A stretch of DNA of 36,981 nucleotides. Origin: Rhodobacterales bacterium. GTDB taxonomy: Bacteria > Pseudomonadota > Alphaproteobacteria > Caulobacterales > Hyphomonadaceae. Numbering within the stretch: the first letter of the stretch is position 1; each line of letters starts with the position of its first letter. The stretch lies in NCBI GenBank assembly GCA_014763715.1, contig JACXUV010000028.1:1-36981 (forward strand), written 5' to 3'. Shown piece after piece: positions 1 through 7,409 of this stretch. Both the position numbers and the translations under genes were made by a program. Below the pieces are notes generated by a model. That model was given only the letters and a program-made list of their open reading frames with translations, made no database searches and had not been told where the DNA came from.

Positions 1-1073
1 TCGTTGGAGTTCCGGCCCAGCAGGTCAGCGCTGGTAAAGTCCGAATCCTGATTGGTTTTCAGTTTGGACGAACGGTAAGCCGTGATCGAGGTCAGGTCTG
101 CGAAGCCGAGATCATAATCGGCCTGCACGGAGAGACCCGAGTTCTCCAGATCGTTGGTGGAGTCCAGGTTGTTGTAGACTTCATAAGAGAACGGGTCTTC
201 CGGGTTGAGCGCGCCGCCCAGTGCGAAGATCGCATCGCCGGTCATGCCGTTCACGACGTTGGCGACCACACAGCAGGTCTCGTCGATCTTGTCGAAGTCA
301 CCGATGATGCGGAAGCTGAGGTCTTCCGTCGGCTCGATCAGCAGCTGGCCGCGCACGCCCCAGCGATTGCGGTCATTGATCTTGGAGCCGGTATTCAGGT
401 CCTTCGCATAGCCGTCGCGGGTGTTGTAGTTGCCGCCCAGGCTGAAGGCGACCTTGTCGGAGATCGGACCAGTAATGTCGCCAGCCACGCGGAACAGGTT
501 GTAATTGCCGACCGTCGCTTCAGCGGATCCGCCCCACTCATATTCCGGTTTCTTGGTGACAACGGAGATCACACCGGCAGAGGCGTTCTTGCCGAACAGG
601 GTCGATTGCGGCCCGCGCAGCACTTCGACGCGCTCGATGTTCGGAAGGTCAGCGATCTGGGCTGCCGAGCGCGAACGGTATACGCCATCGATGAACACGC
701 CGACCGACGGTTCGATACCGGCATTGTTGTCGCCGTTGCCGAAGCCGCGGATGACGAAGTTGGTGTTGGCCGAAGTCTGGAACTGGCCAATGCGCAGCGA
801 CGGAACGATCGACTGGAGGTCGTTCAGGTCAACGATCTCGGCTTTCTCGATCACCGAGCTGTCAACGACGGACACGGCCACCGGCACGTCCTGCAGCGTC
901 TGCTCACGCTTGGTTGCGGTGATGGTCACGGTCTGCAGCGTGCGCGAGGACTCCTCGTCGCCAGCTTCCTGAGCATGCGCAGGAACCTGAGCGGCAGCCA
1001 GCGCGGTCAGGCCGACGCCGAGACTAAGGACGGCCTTAAGGCCGGCACGGGAATAGGATGTGGATTTAGACAC
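1..1073 (-). CDS. TonB-dependent receptor, N-terminal part (runs off the left edge)
   Basis: About 357 residues are visible, read from a GTG start at 1073 (GTG TCT AAA) that has GGGAG eight bases upstream; the ATG at 1095 in another frame stops after five codons. The protein opens with a signal peptide (basic SKSTSYSR, then a hydrophobic stretch ending AQVPAHAQE). It continues with a TonB-box-like segment (LQTVTITATKREQTLQDVP) and a plug domain with the usual VDLNDLQSIVPSL, RGFGNGDNN and RVEVLRGPQSTLFGKNAS signatures. The first barrel strands follow before the window edge. The family sits in the outer membrane and takes up siderophores, sugars or other ligands using TonB energy; the substrate cannot be told from this part. 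A palindrome lies about 230 bases upstream. Confidence 0.93.
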   Translation of the reverse strand, partial: MSKSTSYSRAGLKAVLSLGVGLTALAAAQVPAHAQEAGDEESSRTLQTVTITATKREQTLQDVPVAVSVVDSSVIEKAEIVDLNDLQSIVPSLRIGQFQTSANTNFVIRGFGNGDNNAGIEPSVGVFIDGVYRSRSAAQIADLPNIERVEVLRGPQSTLFGKNASAGVISVVTKKPEYEWGGSAEATVGNYNLFRVAGDITGPISDKVAFSLGGNYNTRDGYAKDLNTGSKINDRNRWGVRGQLLIEPTEDLSFRIIGDFDKIDETCCVVANVVNGMTGDAIFALGGALNPEDPFSYEVYNNLDSTNDLENSGLSVQADYDLGFADLTSITAYRSSKLKTNQDSDFTSADLLGRNSN

Positions 1074-1604
1074 GAGGTCAGCTCCCTTTGGTCATGATTA
1101 ATTTTTGAAGACTGAGAAGTGTGTGGAGGAAACGGCAGTCTTTGCGATTTTTCGCTCAACCTTGGTATATTTCAGGTTAGCAACCGCAAGATGTTCTCCC
1201 GCAAATAGTTGCTGTCGTGGAAAACCGTTGCCGGAAAGACACGAAGAATAAAAGAAACGCCAGCGATCTGGATAGCTGGCAGGCGGTTTTACCCCCATTT
1301 CTATTTGGCGGACCAAATATTTTATCCTCTTTACCCGGCGTATTGAGGCAACTCAGGGATCCGTTCCGCGAATCGTCCCACCAAGGGACAGGGGCCGGAC
1401 TGGCCGCCGGTCACGGCAACCGGGGCATAGGCCCTTTGCCCGCCCAAACGGGCCGATACTTTCCCTTTCAGGCGAAAACGGGCCGACAAGCGCCCTCAGA
1501 ATTCTCCACCCGGGGGAAAAGCCACTTCTGGAACAGTTATTGCGCAAGGGAGCCTCGAACTGGCCCGTGGGGGCCACCACCATAATTCGGAGTCCCACCC
1601 TGTC
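1074..1604. other. 531-base gap with receptor promoter region and one palindrome
   Basis: I find no convincing gene here. The open frames in it are low-complexity and lack ribosome binding sites. The part next to 1074 should hold the promoter of the minus-strand receptor. It contains an inverted repeat at 1302-1319, and an 11-base direct repeat (AAACGGGCCGA) at 1446-1456 and 1476-1486. Short GC hairpins lie around 1377-1425. The part next to 1604 should hold the promoter of the PAS gene, but I could not identify one. Confidence 0.6.
1302..1319. promoter_or_regulatory. Palindrome upstream of the TonB-dependent receptor (possible operator)
   Basis: The arms TATTTGG and CCAAATA are perfect 7-base inverted repeats around a CGGA spacer. 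No T-run follows, so it is not terminator-like. It lies about 230 bases upstream of the receptor start, far for a simple repressor site but possible for an activator or a long leader. The binding protein is unknown. Confidence 0.35.
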
Positions 1605-2156
1605 ATGAATGACCGGTCCATCCACCCCAACACCAAAGTCCTGCTGGACGCTTGGCGCCGCATGAATGCGACATCCGCTGATGGCACGTTCGAATCGCCG
1701 CGCGTCGAAGACCATCCCGGCATCATCGACCGTCTGTTTGTTCTGGAGAACAAGCGCGACGGTGCCTGGCTGTTCCGCACCGCCGGCGGCTCGCTGACCT
1801 CCCTGCTCGGCCGTCCGCTCGTGGACCATGATTTCCTGAACATCTGGACCGGTCCTGACAGGACGATGATGTCCGCCTTCCTGGACGCAGTTCAGCTGGA
1901 CGGCGCCCCTGGCGTGATCCGCGGCCGCGGCGAAACCCTGACAGGGCAGCGCGTCGAGCTGGAACTCACCATCATGCCGCTCGCCAAGCAGACCGAGCGC
2001 CCGGACAGCAACCGCCTGCTCGGCCTTTACCAGACGCTTGGCGGCGAACCCATGCTGAAGGGCCGCCCTGTCTGGCGTCACCGCATCTCCATGCTTGTGC
2101 CACCAGACACGCGCGTCAGCGAACCGCGCCTGAAGCTCGTCGCCTCCAACGCCTAG
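1605..2156 (+). CDS. PAS domain protein (PAS_5 family, PF07310-like)
   Basis: This 183-residue protein matches the single-domain PAS_5 layout of alphaproteobacteria. It opens with HPNTKVLLDAWRRMN, then a stretch on the target (IIDRLFVLENKRDGAWLFRTAGGSLTSLLGRPL, about residues 39-71), DFLNIW, and the closing GQRVELELTIMPLA...NRLLGLYQTLG near residues 124-151. The family is probably sensory or adaptor, with no known ligand; there is no output domain, signal peptide or membrane segment. The ATG at 1605 is preceded by GGAG 12 bases away, which is a weak ribosome binding site. Its stop codon overlaps the stop of the convergent GMC oxidoreductase in a shared CTAG. Confidence 0.85.
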   Translation: MNDRSIHPNTKVLLDAWRRMNATSADGTFESPRVEDHPGIIDRLFVLENKRDGAWLFRTAGGSLTSLLGRPLVDHDFLNIWTGPDRTMMSAFLDAVQLDGAPGVIRGRGETLTGQRVELELTIMPLAKQTERPDSNRLLGLYQTLGGEPMLKGRPVWRHRISMLVPPDTRVSEPRLKLVASNA

Positions 2157-3793
2157 GCGCTGGCCAGTTCCGGAAGTTCCTGCCGCGGCATCAGCGGCTT
2201 CTTCAGGATCAGGTCGGCTGCCTTTTCGGCGATCATGATGGTCGGCGCGTTGGTGTTGCCTCCGATCAACGTGGGCATGACGGACGCATCCACAACGCGC
2301 AGCCCCTCAGTCCCTTTCACCCGCAATTCGCCATCCAGCGGCTGGGCATCGCTCATGCCCATCGCGACCGTACCGACCGGGTGATAGATCGTCTCGCCCG
2401 TGCGGCGGATGAAGGAATCGATGTCCTCATCCGAGACAGCGCCGCTGCCGGGGATTATCTCAGAGCCCGTGAACGGCTTCAGCGCGTCCTGTGCACAGAC
2501 TTCCCGCACCATTTTCACCGCCTCACGCATGGCGCGGCGGTCTTCTTCCGTCGCCAGGTGGTTCGGATCGATCAGCGGATTCGCAAACGGGTCATTGGAC
2601 GCCAGGCAGACCGTGCCACGGCTTTCCGGCCGCAGCTGGCAGGCGTGGACCGTATAACCATCCTTCTGCGGATCATGTTTGCCATGATCCATCATGATCG
2701 CATTCACCAGGTGGAGCTGGATATCCGGCATCTCAAGCCCGGTGCGTGATTTCAGGAAGGCCCCGGCCTGCAGGAAGTTATCCGCGCCCGGTCCGGTCTG
2801 ATTGTAGAGATAGCGAAGGCCGACGCCGAGCTTCTTGAAGCCCTTCTGCATTGAATAAGCGGAGATCGGCTGGGTCATTTCATGAATGACCGTAACGTCC
2901 AGATGGTCCTGCAGGTTCTGGCCGACTCCCTTGGCGTCAACCACGGCCTTGATGCCCAGCCGGCCGAGATGCTCGGCATTGCCAACGCCCGACAGTTGCA
3001 GAAGCTGCGGCGACTGCACCGCACCGGCGCAGACGATCACTTCCCCATCGGCAAAGATCGACTGCGGCAGGCCACCCTTGCCTTCCACCACTTCCACGCC
3101 GGTCGCGCGTGTGCCCTCGAACAGGACACGCGTCACACGGCCGGTAGAGATGACGGTCAGATTGTCCCGCACATCCACGATGGGCCGCAGATAGGCATAG
3201 GACGCACTCCAGCGTTCGCCCTTGTGAATGGTGCGCTGGTACGGGCCGAACCCCTCCTGCCGGGCGCCGTTGAAATCGTCGGTCGTGGCATAGCCGGCCT
3301 GTTCCCCGGCCTGGATGAAGGCCCGGTAGAGCGGGCTGGACATCGGCGCGGACGAAACCTGAAGCGGGCCGGAGCCGCCATGATACGTGTTCTCACCCTT
3401 GTCCAGAGTTTCGGAGCGTTTGAAGTAAGGCAGGACACTCGCATAGTCCCAGCCTTTCAGGCCCATCTGGGCCCACTGGTCATAGTCCCCGGCATGGCCG
3501 CGGATATAGATCATGCCGTTGATGGAAGACGAACCGCCCCACCCCTTCCCGCGGGGCCAGTAGAGCTTGCGCCCGTTCATGTGTTTCTGCGGCTCGGTAT
3601 AAAATCCCCAGTTGTAATCATTGGCCTCTTTGATGAGGCTTCCCACGCCCGCAGGCATGCGAACCATCAGCGACGTGTCCTTCTTGCCCGCCTCAATCAG
3701 ACAGACTTTTACAGCCGGATCAGCCGAAAGGCGGTTCGCCAGGGTGCATCCAGCGCTACCTGCACCAACGATTACGTAATCATACCGTTCCAT
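2153..3793 (-). CDS. GMC family FAD-dependent oxidoreductase (choline dehydrogenase-like)
   Basis: This 546-residue protein has the size and landmarks of BetA/AlkJ-type dehydrogenases. The FAD-binding motif is VGAGSAG at residues 9-15. GMC signature 1 is the WPRGKGWGGSSSINGMIYIRG stretch near residues 79-99. Signature 2 (GAVQSPQLLQLSGVG) lies near residue 257. The catalytic His is in HPVGT near 471, and NTNAPTIMIAEKAAD closes the fold near 513. The family oxidises primary alcohols to aldehydes, passing electrons to an acceptor other than oxygen. No betB, betI or choline transporter lies beside it, so choline as substrate is unsupported; an aliphatic or polyethylene-glycol-type alcohol is as likely. 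It is a single gene on the minus strand, divergent from the PilZ gene. Confidence 0.93.
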   Translation of the reverse strand: MERYDYVIVGAGSAGCTLANRLSADPAVKVCLIEAGKKDTSLMVRMPAGVGSLIKEANDYNWGFYTEPQKHMNGRKLYWPRGKGWGGSSSINGMIYIRGHAGDYDQWAQMGLKGWDYASVLPYFKRSETLDKGENTYHGGSGPLQVSSAPMSSPLYRAFIQAGEQAGYATTDDFNGARQEGFGPYQRTIHKGERWSASYAYLRPIVDVRDNLTVISTGRVTRVLFEGTRATGVEVVEGKGGLPQSIFADGEVIVCAGAVQSPQLLQLSGVGNAEHLGRLGIKAVVDAKGVGQNLQDHLDVTVIHEMTQPISAYSMQKGFKKLGVGLRYLYNQTGPGADNFLQAGAFLKSRTGLEMPDIQLHLVNAIMMDHGKHDPQKDGYTVHACQLRPESRGTVCLASNDPFANPLIDPNHLATEEDRRAMREAVKMVREVCAQDALKPFTGSEIIPGSGAVSDEDIDSFIRRTGETIYHPVGTVAMGMSDAQPLDGELRVKGTEGLRVVDASVMPTLIGGNTNAPTIMIAEKAADLILKKPLMPRQELPELASA

Positions 3794-3923
3794 AAGGTCT
3801 CATTTCATTCTTATACCGGTAGAATTCCGGCGTTTCCCGCAACACTTTGTGAACGAAAGCCTGCTAAGTAAAGAGGGTGGGGAGAAGTAGTCCGAATGGA
3901 CGGGTCAGCTCAAGGAGTGACAT

Positions 3924-4532
3924 ATGACCTTCTCCACTTCTCAGGCACTGGTGACATCAGAAATGCCGGAAGAATATTTTGATCGCCGCCGTCACAAGCG
4001 CGTCGACCTTCGCCTGCCGGGGCGCTTCCTGACCAATTTTGGCAAGGACGCTTCCCTTTCGACAATCAACCTGTCCTGCTCGGGTGCGCTGATCTCATCA
4101 AGCACCCTGCCCGACCCCGGCGCCGAACTCGTCTGCTATTTCGATGACCTCGGCCGCGTTGTCGCCACCGTCGTGCGCCAGACCGGCGACGGGTTCGCCG
4201 TGGCCTTCAACGTTGCCTCGCACAAGCGTGAAAAGATCGCCGACCGGCTGACCTGGCTCCTCAACAAGGACATGCTGAACCTGTCCGAAGAACGCGAAGC
4301 ACCGCGCTATGCGGCCGATGTGCCGGCCCAGGTGGTGCGCCCCAATGGCCACATCCTGGCCTGCCGCGTGCTCGACATTTCGCTGACAGGCGCAAACTTC
4401 GAATGCCGCGGCGCCCTGCCGAAACTCGGCGAGATCGTCAGTGCCGGCACCATCCCGGCCGAAGTGGTCCGCACCGGACAGGGCGGCTTTGCCGTTCGCT
4501 ACCTGCAAAAGGGGGAACGCGACTCGCTCTGA
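3924..4532 (+). CDS. Tandem PilZ domain protein (probable c-di-GMP receptor)
   Basis: This 202-residue protein is made of two PilZ domains. The first, about residues 19-110, has the RxxxR arginines in DRRRHKRVDLR and the partner motif NLSCSG. The second, about 121-195, has REAPRY and DISLTG. Both c-di-GMP contact motifs are intact, so each domain could bind c-di-GMP. There is no third domain, signal peptide or membrane span, so it probably acts through protein contacts in the cytoplasm; the target is unknown. The ATG at 3924 has a strong AAGGAG seven bases upstream. The neighbours do not indicate a pathway, although c-di-GMP control fits a dimorphic alphaproteobacterium. Confidence 0.9.
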   Translation: MTFSTSQALVTSEMPEEYFDRRRHKRVDLRLPGRFLTNFGKDASLSTINLSCSGALISSSTLPDPGAELVCYFDDLGRVVATVVRQTGDGFAVAFNVASHKREKIADRLTWLLNKDMLNLSEEREAPRYAADVPAQVVRPNGHILACRVLDISLTGANFECRGALPKLGEIVSAGTIPAEVVRTGQGGFAVRYLQKGERDSL

Positions 4533-4551
4533 GCCGCGTTTCCAGCAGAGA

Positions 4552-5082
4552 TCAGTCGATCCGCTTCACACCGCTCTTGTGGCGTTTCCAGTTCTCCACA
4601 TAGTGCAGCGCCGACATCTTGATGACCTGGATCTGGTGGTCAGACAATTGTTTGACCACCTTTCCGGGCGCCCCCATCACCAGTGAATTATCGGGAATTT
4701 CCTTGCCTTCCGGGATAAGGGACTTCGCGCCGATAATGCAGTTCCTGCCGATCTTCGCGCCATTCAGGATGATCGAGCCAATGCCGATCAGCGTCTCCTC
4801 GCCGATCGTGCAGCCATGCAGCATCACCATATGCCCCACCGTCACGTCGCGGCCGATGGTCAGCGGCTTGCCAACATCCGTATGCAGAACGCAATTGTCC
4901 TGGATGTTCGTGTTCTCGCCGATGGTGATCGGGTCATTGTCCCCGCGCAGCACACAGCCATACCAGACGGACGCGTTTTCCTTCAGGATGATATTGCCCA
5001 TCACCTGGGCCGTCTCGGCGACCCAGTAATTGCCACTTTGCGGCAGTTCTGGCCGTTTTCCATCCAGTTCGAAAATCGCCAT
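4552..5082 (-). CDS. Gamma carbonic anhydrase family / hexapeptide-repeat protein
   Basis: This 176-residue protein is a left-handed beta-helix of hexapeptide repeats ([75 protein letters not shown]), followed by a C-terminal helix. The three metal-binding histidines of the YrdA/PaaY/gamma-CA family are present at H67, H84 and H89, with the conserved RGDNDPI at 46-52. The family forms trimers that bind zinc or iron between subunits. Carbonic anhydrase or CoA-thioester activity has been shown for some members only. The start at 5082 has AGGA seven bases upstream. It is convergent with the PilZ gene (19-base gap) and divergent from the phoH leader. Confidence 0.93.
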   Translation of the reverse strand: MAIFELDGKRPELPQSGNYWVAETAQVMGNIILKENASVWYGCVLRGDNDPITIGENTNIQDNCVLHTDVGKPLTIGRDVTVGHMVMLHGCTIGEETLIGIGSIILNGAKIGRNCIIGAKSLIPEGKEIPDNSLVMGAPGKVVKQLSDHQIQVIKMSALHYVENWKRHKSGVKRID

Positions 5083-5159
5083 GCCCGTTTCCTTTATTTC
5101 GCTTGCGGATTTAATGTTTACGGCTTGATAACCCTGCTAATGTCTATTCATCAACAGAT

Positions 5160-5310
5160 TCGGACGTGGAGTACGGTCATCCTGAGACTGTGTCATACCC
5201 CGCCGCCCGGAAGTTACCGGGTTGAGGTCCGGCCGCCCCTTGGGCGGATTGCCTCCCCTTCCCCCCAGTTTCCAGCCAGCCGCTGTGCATTCCTGCCAGC
5301 GGCTTTTTTA
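5160..5310 (+). promoter_or_regulatory. Structured leader upstream of phoH (candidate attenuator or small RNA)
   Basis: The stretch before phoH contains three consecutive stem-loops. CCCGG/CCGGG lies at 5206-5221 with a 6-base loop. CCGCCC/GGGCGG lies at 5233-5247 with a CTT loop. A terminator hairpin lies at 5278-5304. A longer-range pairing CGGAC (5161-5165) with GTCCG (5227-5231) would close the first part into a domain. The terminator ends about 26 bases before the phoH start, so transcription from upstream should stop unless the hairpin is prevented. I do not recognise a known riboswitch or small-RNA family, and no clear promoter was found. Confidence 0.45.
5278..5309 (+). terminator. 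Intrinsic terminator just upstream of phoH
   Basis: AGCCGCTG (5278-5285) pairs perfectly with CAGCGGCT (5297-5304) across an 11-base loop and is followed directly by a run of T (5304-5309). The next 26 bases lead to the phoH ATG and contain its AAGGAG. It either ends an upstream small transcript or works as an attenuator of phoH. The minus-strand gene on the left reads away from it, so it does not serve that gene. Confidence 0.75.
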
Positions 5311-5335
5311 GTCCCTGCAGCCAAGGAGACCTCCC

Positions 5336-6154
5336 ATGGGAAAACGCAACGCCGCCAAGCGCATGAAGACCGCTTCGGAAGTGAACGCCTCTGCCTGGTT
5401 TGAAGAAACCGGCCGTGTGAGGGGCCCGCGGCTGCAGGCCATCGAAGGGGGCCGCTCCTGGCATCCGGACGACGCAGACCAGAAAACCTACAAGCGCGCC
5501 GCAACGGCCCCCGAAGGCGACCGGGCCCAGCGCTACCAGAAGAATGTGAAGCCGCGCTCAGAGAATCAGGCCCGCCTGATGACTGCCATGGACGACCACG
5601 CCCTCGTCGCCGCCCTCGGCCCGGCCGGCACGGGCAAGACCTATCTCGCCATCTGCAAGGCGGTCGAGGCGCTGCAGAAGGGCAAGGTCTCCCGCATCGT
5701 GCTCTCCCGCCCCGCCGTTGAGGCTGGCGAGCAGATCGGCTTCCTGCCCGGCGCCATGGAAGACAAGCTCGCGCCTTACCTGCGCCCGCTCTACGACGCC
5801 CTCTCTGACCGGCTCTCACCCGGACAGCTGAAACACATGCTGGCCGAAGGCGTGATCGAGATCGCGCCGATCGGTTTCATGCGCGGGCGCACGCTCAACA
5901 ATGCCTTCATCGTGATCGACGAGGCGCAGAACTGCACCTACACGCAGCTGAAGATGCTGCTGACGCGCCTCGGCTGGCACTCCACCATGGTGATCACGGG
6001 TGACCCGGCCCAGTCGGACCTGCTGCCGGAATTCTCCGGCCTCGCCAAAGCCGCCGAGCGGCTGGAGAAGCTCGCCGGCGCCGCCGTGATCAAGCTCGAA
6101 GGCCAGGACGTGGTCCGCCACCCGCTGGTCGCCGAAATGCTCGACGTTCTCTAG
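5336..6154 (+). CDS. phoH: PhoH family ATPase
   Basis: This 272-residue protein is the short PhoH form. The P-loop GPAGTGKT is at residues 95-102, and the Walker B strand with catalytic acid (FIVIDEAQN) is at 191-199. The family motifs LSRPAVEAGEQIGFLPG (about 123-139), FMRGRTLNNAF and MVITGDPAQ are all present. PhoH proteins are cytoplasmic ATPases related to superfamily 1 helicases, often linked to RNA metabolism; their exact role is not settled. The first 70 residues are basic and variable. The ATG at 5336 follows AAGGAG. The gene stands alone between a terminator-bearing leader and a strong terminator at 6179-6209, so it looks monocistronic with leader control. Confidence 0.93.
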   Translation: MGKRNAAKRMKTASEVNASAWFEETGRVRGPRLQAIEGGRSWHPDDADQKTYKRAATAPEGDRAQRYQKNVKPRSENQARLMTAMDDHALVAALGPAGTGKTYLAICKAVEALQKGKVSRIVLSRPAVEAGEQIGFLPGAMEDKLAPYLRPLYDALSDRLSPGQLKHMLAEGVIEIAPIGFMRGRTLNNAFIVIDEAQNCTYTQLKMLLTRLGWHSTMVITGDPAQSDLLPEFSGLAKAAERLEKLAGAAVIKLEGQDVVRHPLVAEMLDVL

Positions 6155-6178
6155 GAAGCCCGACGCACCCCTTGTTCA

Positions 6179-6209
6179 GCCCGCCGGAATGCCCTCCGGC
6201 GGGCTTTTT
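6179..6209 (+). terminator. Intrinsic terminator after phoH
   Basis: A perfect 10-base stem, GCCCGCCGGA (6179-6188) with TCCGGCGGGC (6195-6204), has a 6-base loop and is followed by five T. It lies 25 bases after the phoH stop codon. Confidence 0.92.
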
Positions 6210-6236
6210 GTTTGGGACAGAACGGCGCCTGATCGC

Positions 6237-6286
6237 TCATGATCTGTTATGGTCCGTTATAGTCCGGTATCGTCATGTCAGGTCAT
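6237..6286. repeat. Degenerate 10-base tandem repeat, five units
   Basis: Five adjoining decamers can be read: TCATGATCTG, TTATGGTCCG, TTATAGTCCG, GTATCGTCAT and GTCAGGTCAT. Units two and three differ at one base and the outer ones are more diverged. The array lies in the convergent gap between the phoH terminator and the end of the alcohol dehydrogenase. The period is close to one helical turn of DNA. No protein site is recognised. Confidence 0.6.
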
Positions 6287-6330
6287 GCTGGAGCAATCCG
6301 GAGGGCATCGGCTTCGCCTGCCTCTCTACA

Positions 6331-7320
6331 TCAAAGGTCCATCCGCAGCACCGCCGCGCCTTCGAAGCGGCCTGCCCGCAGATCGTCCAGCGCCTCGTTC
6401 GCGCGCTCCAGCGGATAAGGATGCGTCGAGGTCTTCACCATGGCCTCCGGCGCGATCTTCAGGAACTCCACCCCGTCCTGTCTTGTGAGGTTTGCAACCG
6501 ACTGGATGCGGCGCTCCTCCCACAGGTCCGCATACGGAAAGGAGGGAATGTCGCTCATATGGATACCGGCGCAGATCACCGCGCCGCCCTTGTCCACAGC
6601 CTTCAGCGCGGCGGGCACCAGCGCCCCGACAGGCGCGAAGATGATGGCGGCGTCCAGTATCTCCGGCGGCGCCTCGTCGCTATTGCCTGCCCAGACCGCG
6701 CCCAGCGAGCGGGCAAAAGCCTGCCCCTTCTCATCGCCGGCCTTGGTAAAGGCGTAGACTTCCCGCCCCTGATGCACGGCCACTTGCGCGATGATGTGCG
6801 CCGCTGCGCCAAACCCGTAGAGGCCCAGCCGCTTTCCCTCCCCCGCCATACGGTAAGAGCGGTACCCGATTAGCCCCGCGCACATCAGCGGCGCCGCCGC
6901 CTCATCCGAATAGGCATCCGGGATCGGGAAACAATAGTGCGCATCGGCCACGGTATAGTCGGCAAAGCCGCCATCGCGCGTGTAGCCGGTGAACTCCGCC
7001 GCCTCGCACAGATTCTCCTGCCCCCGCAGGCAATAGACACATTGCCCGCACGTATGGCCGAGCCAGGGCACGCCCACCCGGTCCCCCAATGCAAAGCCCG
7101 CCGCGCCCGGCCCCAGCGCATCGACTACGCCGATGATCTCATGCCCCGGAATCAGCGGCAGCTTCGGATGCTTCAGGTCTTCGTCCACGACATGCAGATC
7201 CGTCCGGCACACGGCGCAGGCCGTCACCCGTATCCGGATCTGCCCCTCGCCTGGCACCGGGTCCGGCAGTTCTTTCAGAACAAGCCGCGCGCCCGGCCGC
7301 TCGAACACCATCGCACGCAT
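6331..7320 (-). CDS. Zinc-dependent alcohol dehydrogenase (MDR superfamily)
   Basis: This 329-residue protein is a medium-chain dehydrogenase. The catalytic-zinc region is CAVCRTDLHVVDEDL (Cys near residue 38) with GHE near 60. The structural-zinc lobe has four cysteines in CGQCVYCLRGQENLC (about 91-105). The Rossmann segment is GLYGFGAAAHIIAQVA near 165-180. The usual GxGxxG reads GFGAAA, slightly divergent. The family oxidises alcohols or reduces aldehydes with NAD(P). The ATG at 7320 has GGGAG six bases upstream, but this site can be base-paired with a segment at 7381-7391. The gene lies downstream of the outer-membrane protein on the same strand with an 89-base gap and may be co-transcribed with it. 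It could share a detoxification role with the aldehyde dehydrogenase at 21308, which is inference. Confidence 0.93.
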   Translation of the reverse strand: MRAMVFERPGARLVLKELPDPVPGEGQIRIRVTACAVCRTDLHVVDEDLKHPKLPLIPGHEIIGVVDALGPGAAGFALGDRVGVPWLGHTCGQCVYCLRGQENLCEAAEFTGYTRDGGFADYTVADAHYCFPIPDAYSDEAAAPLMCAGLIGYRSYRMAGEGKRLGLYGFGAAAHIIAQVAVHQGREVYAFTKAGDEKGQAFARSLGAVWAGNSDEAPPEILDAAIIFAPVGALVPAALKAVDKGGAVICAGIHMSDIPSFPYADLWEERRIQSVANLTRQDGVEFLKIAPEAMVKTSTHPYPLERANEALDDLRAGRFEGAAVLRMDL

Positions 7321-7391
7321 CAGAAGCTCCCATGATTACCTGACCATGCTTCGCCAGTTGGCCTGCGGGGTCAAGCTCACGGGAGCCTCTG
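7321..7391 (-). promoter_or_regulatory. Stem that can hide the alcohol dehydrogenase ribosome binding site
   Basis: On the transcript, CAGAGGCTCCC (7391 to 7381) can pair along all 11 bases, with one G-U pair, with GGGAGCTTCTG (7331 to 7321). The second arm contains the Shine-Dalgarno sequence and ends directly before the ATG at 7320. The 49-base loop is long. It could act as an intercistronic structure that lowers translation of the dehydrogenase. Confidence 0.45.
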
Positions 7392-7409
7392 TTCGTTTGG
7401 CGCTTGATC

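Noticed and set aside
1217..1585. Open frame of 122 codons in the gap before the PAS gene
   Set aside because: No ribosome binding site, odd composition and no recognisable domain. It lies over repeats and hairpins.
1353..2081. Long minus-strand frame over the PAS gene
   Set aside because: It is a shadow of the PAS_5 gene; GC-rich codons leave opposite frames open. The plus-strand product has clear family motifs.
5160..5310. A named riboswitch, 6S RNA or signal-recognition RNA before phoH
   Set aside because: I could not match the conserved core of any family I know, so only a structured leader with a terminator is claimed.
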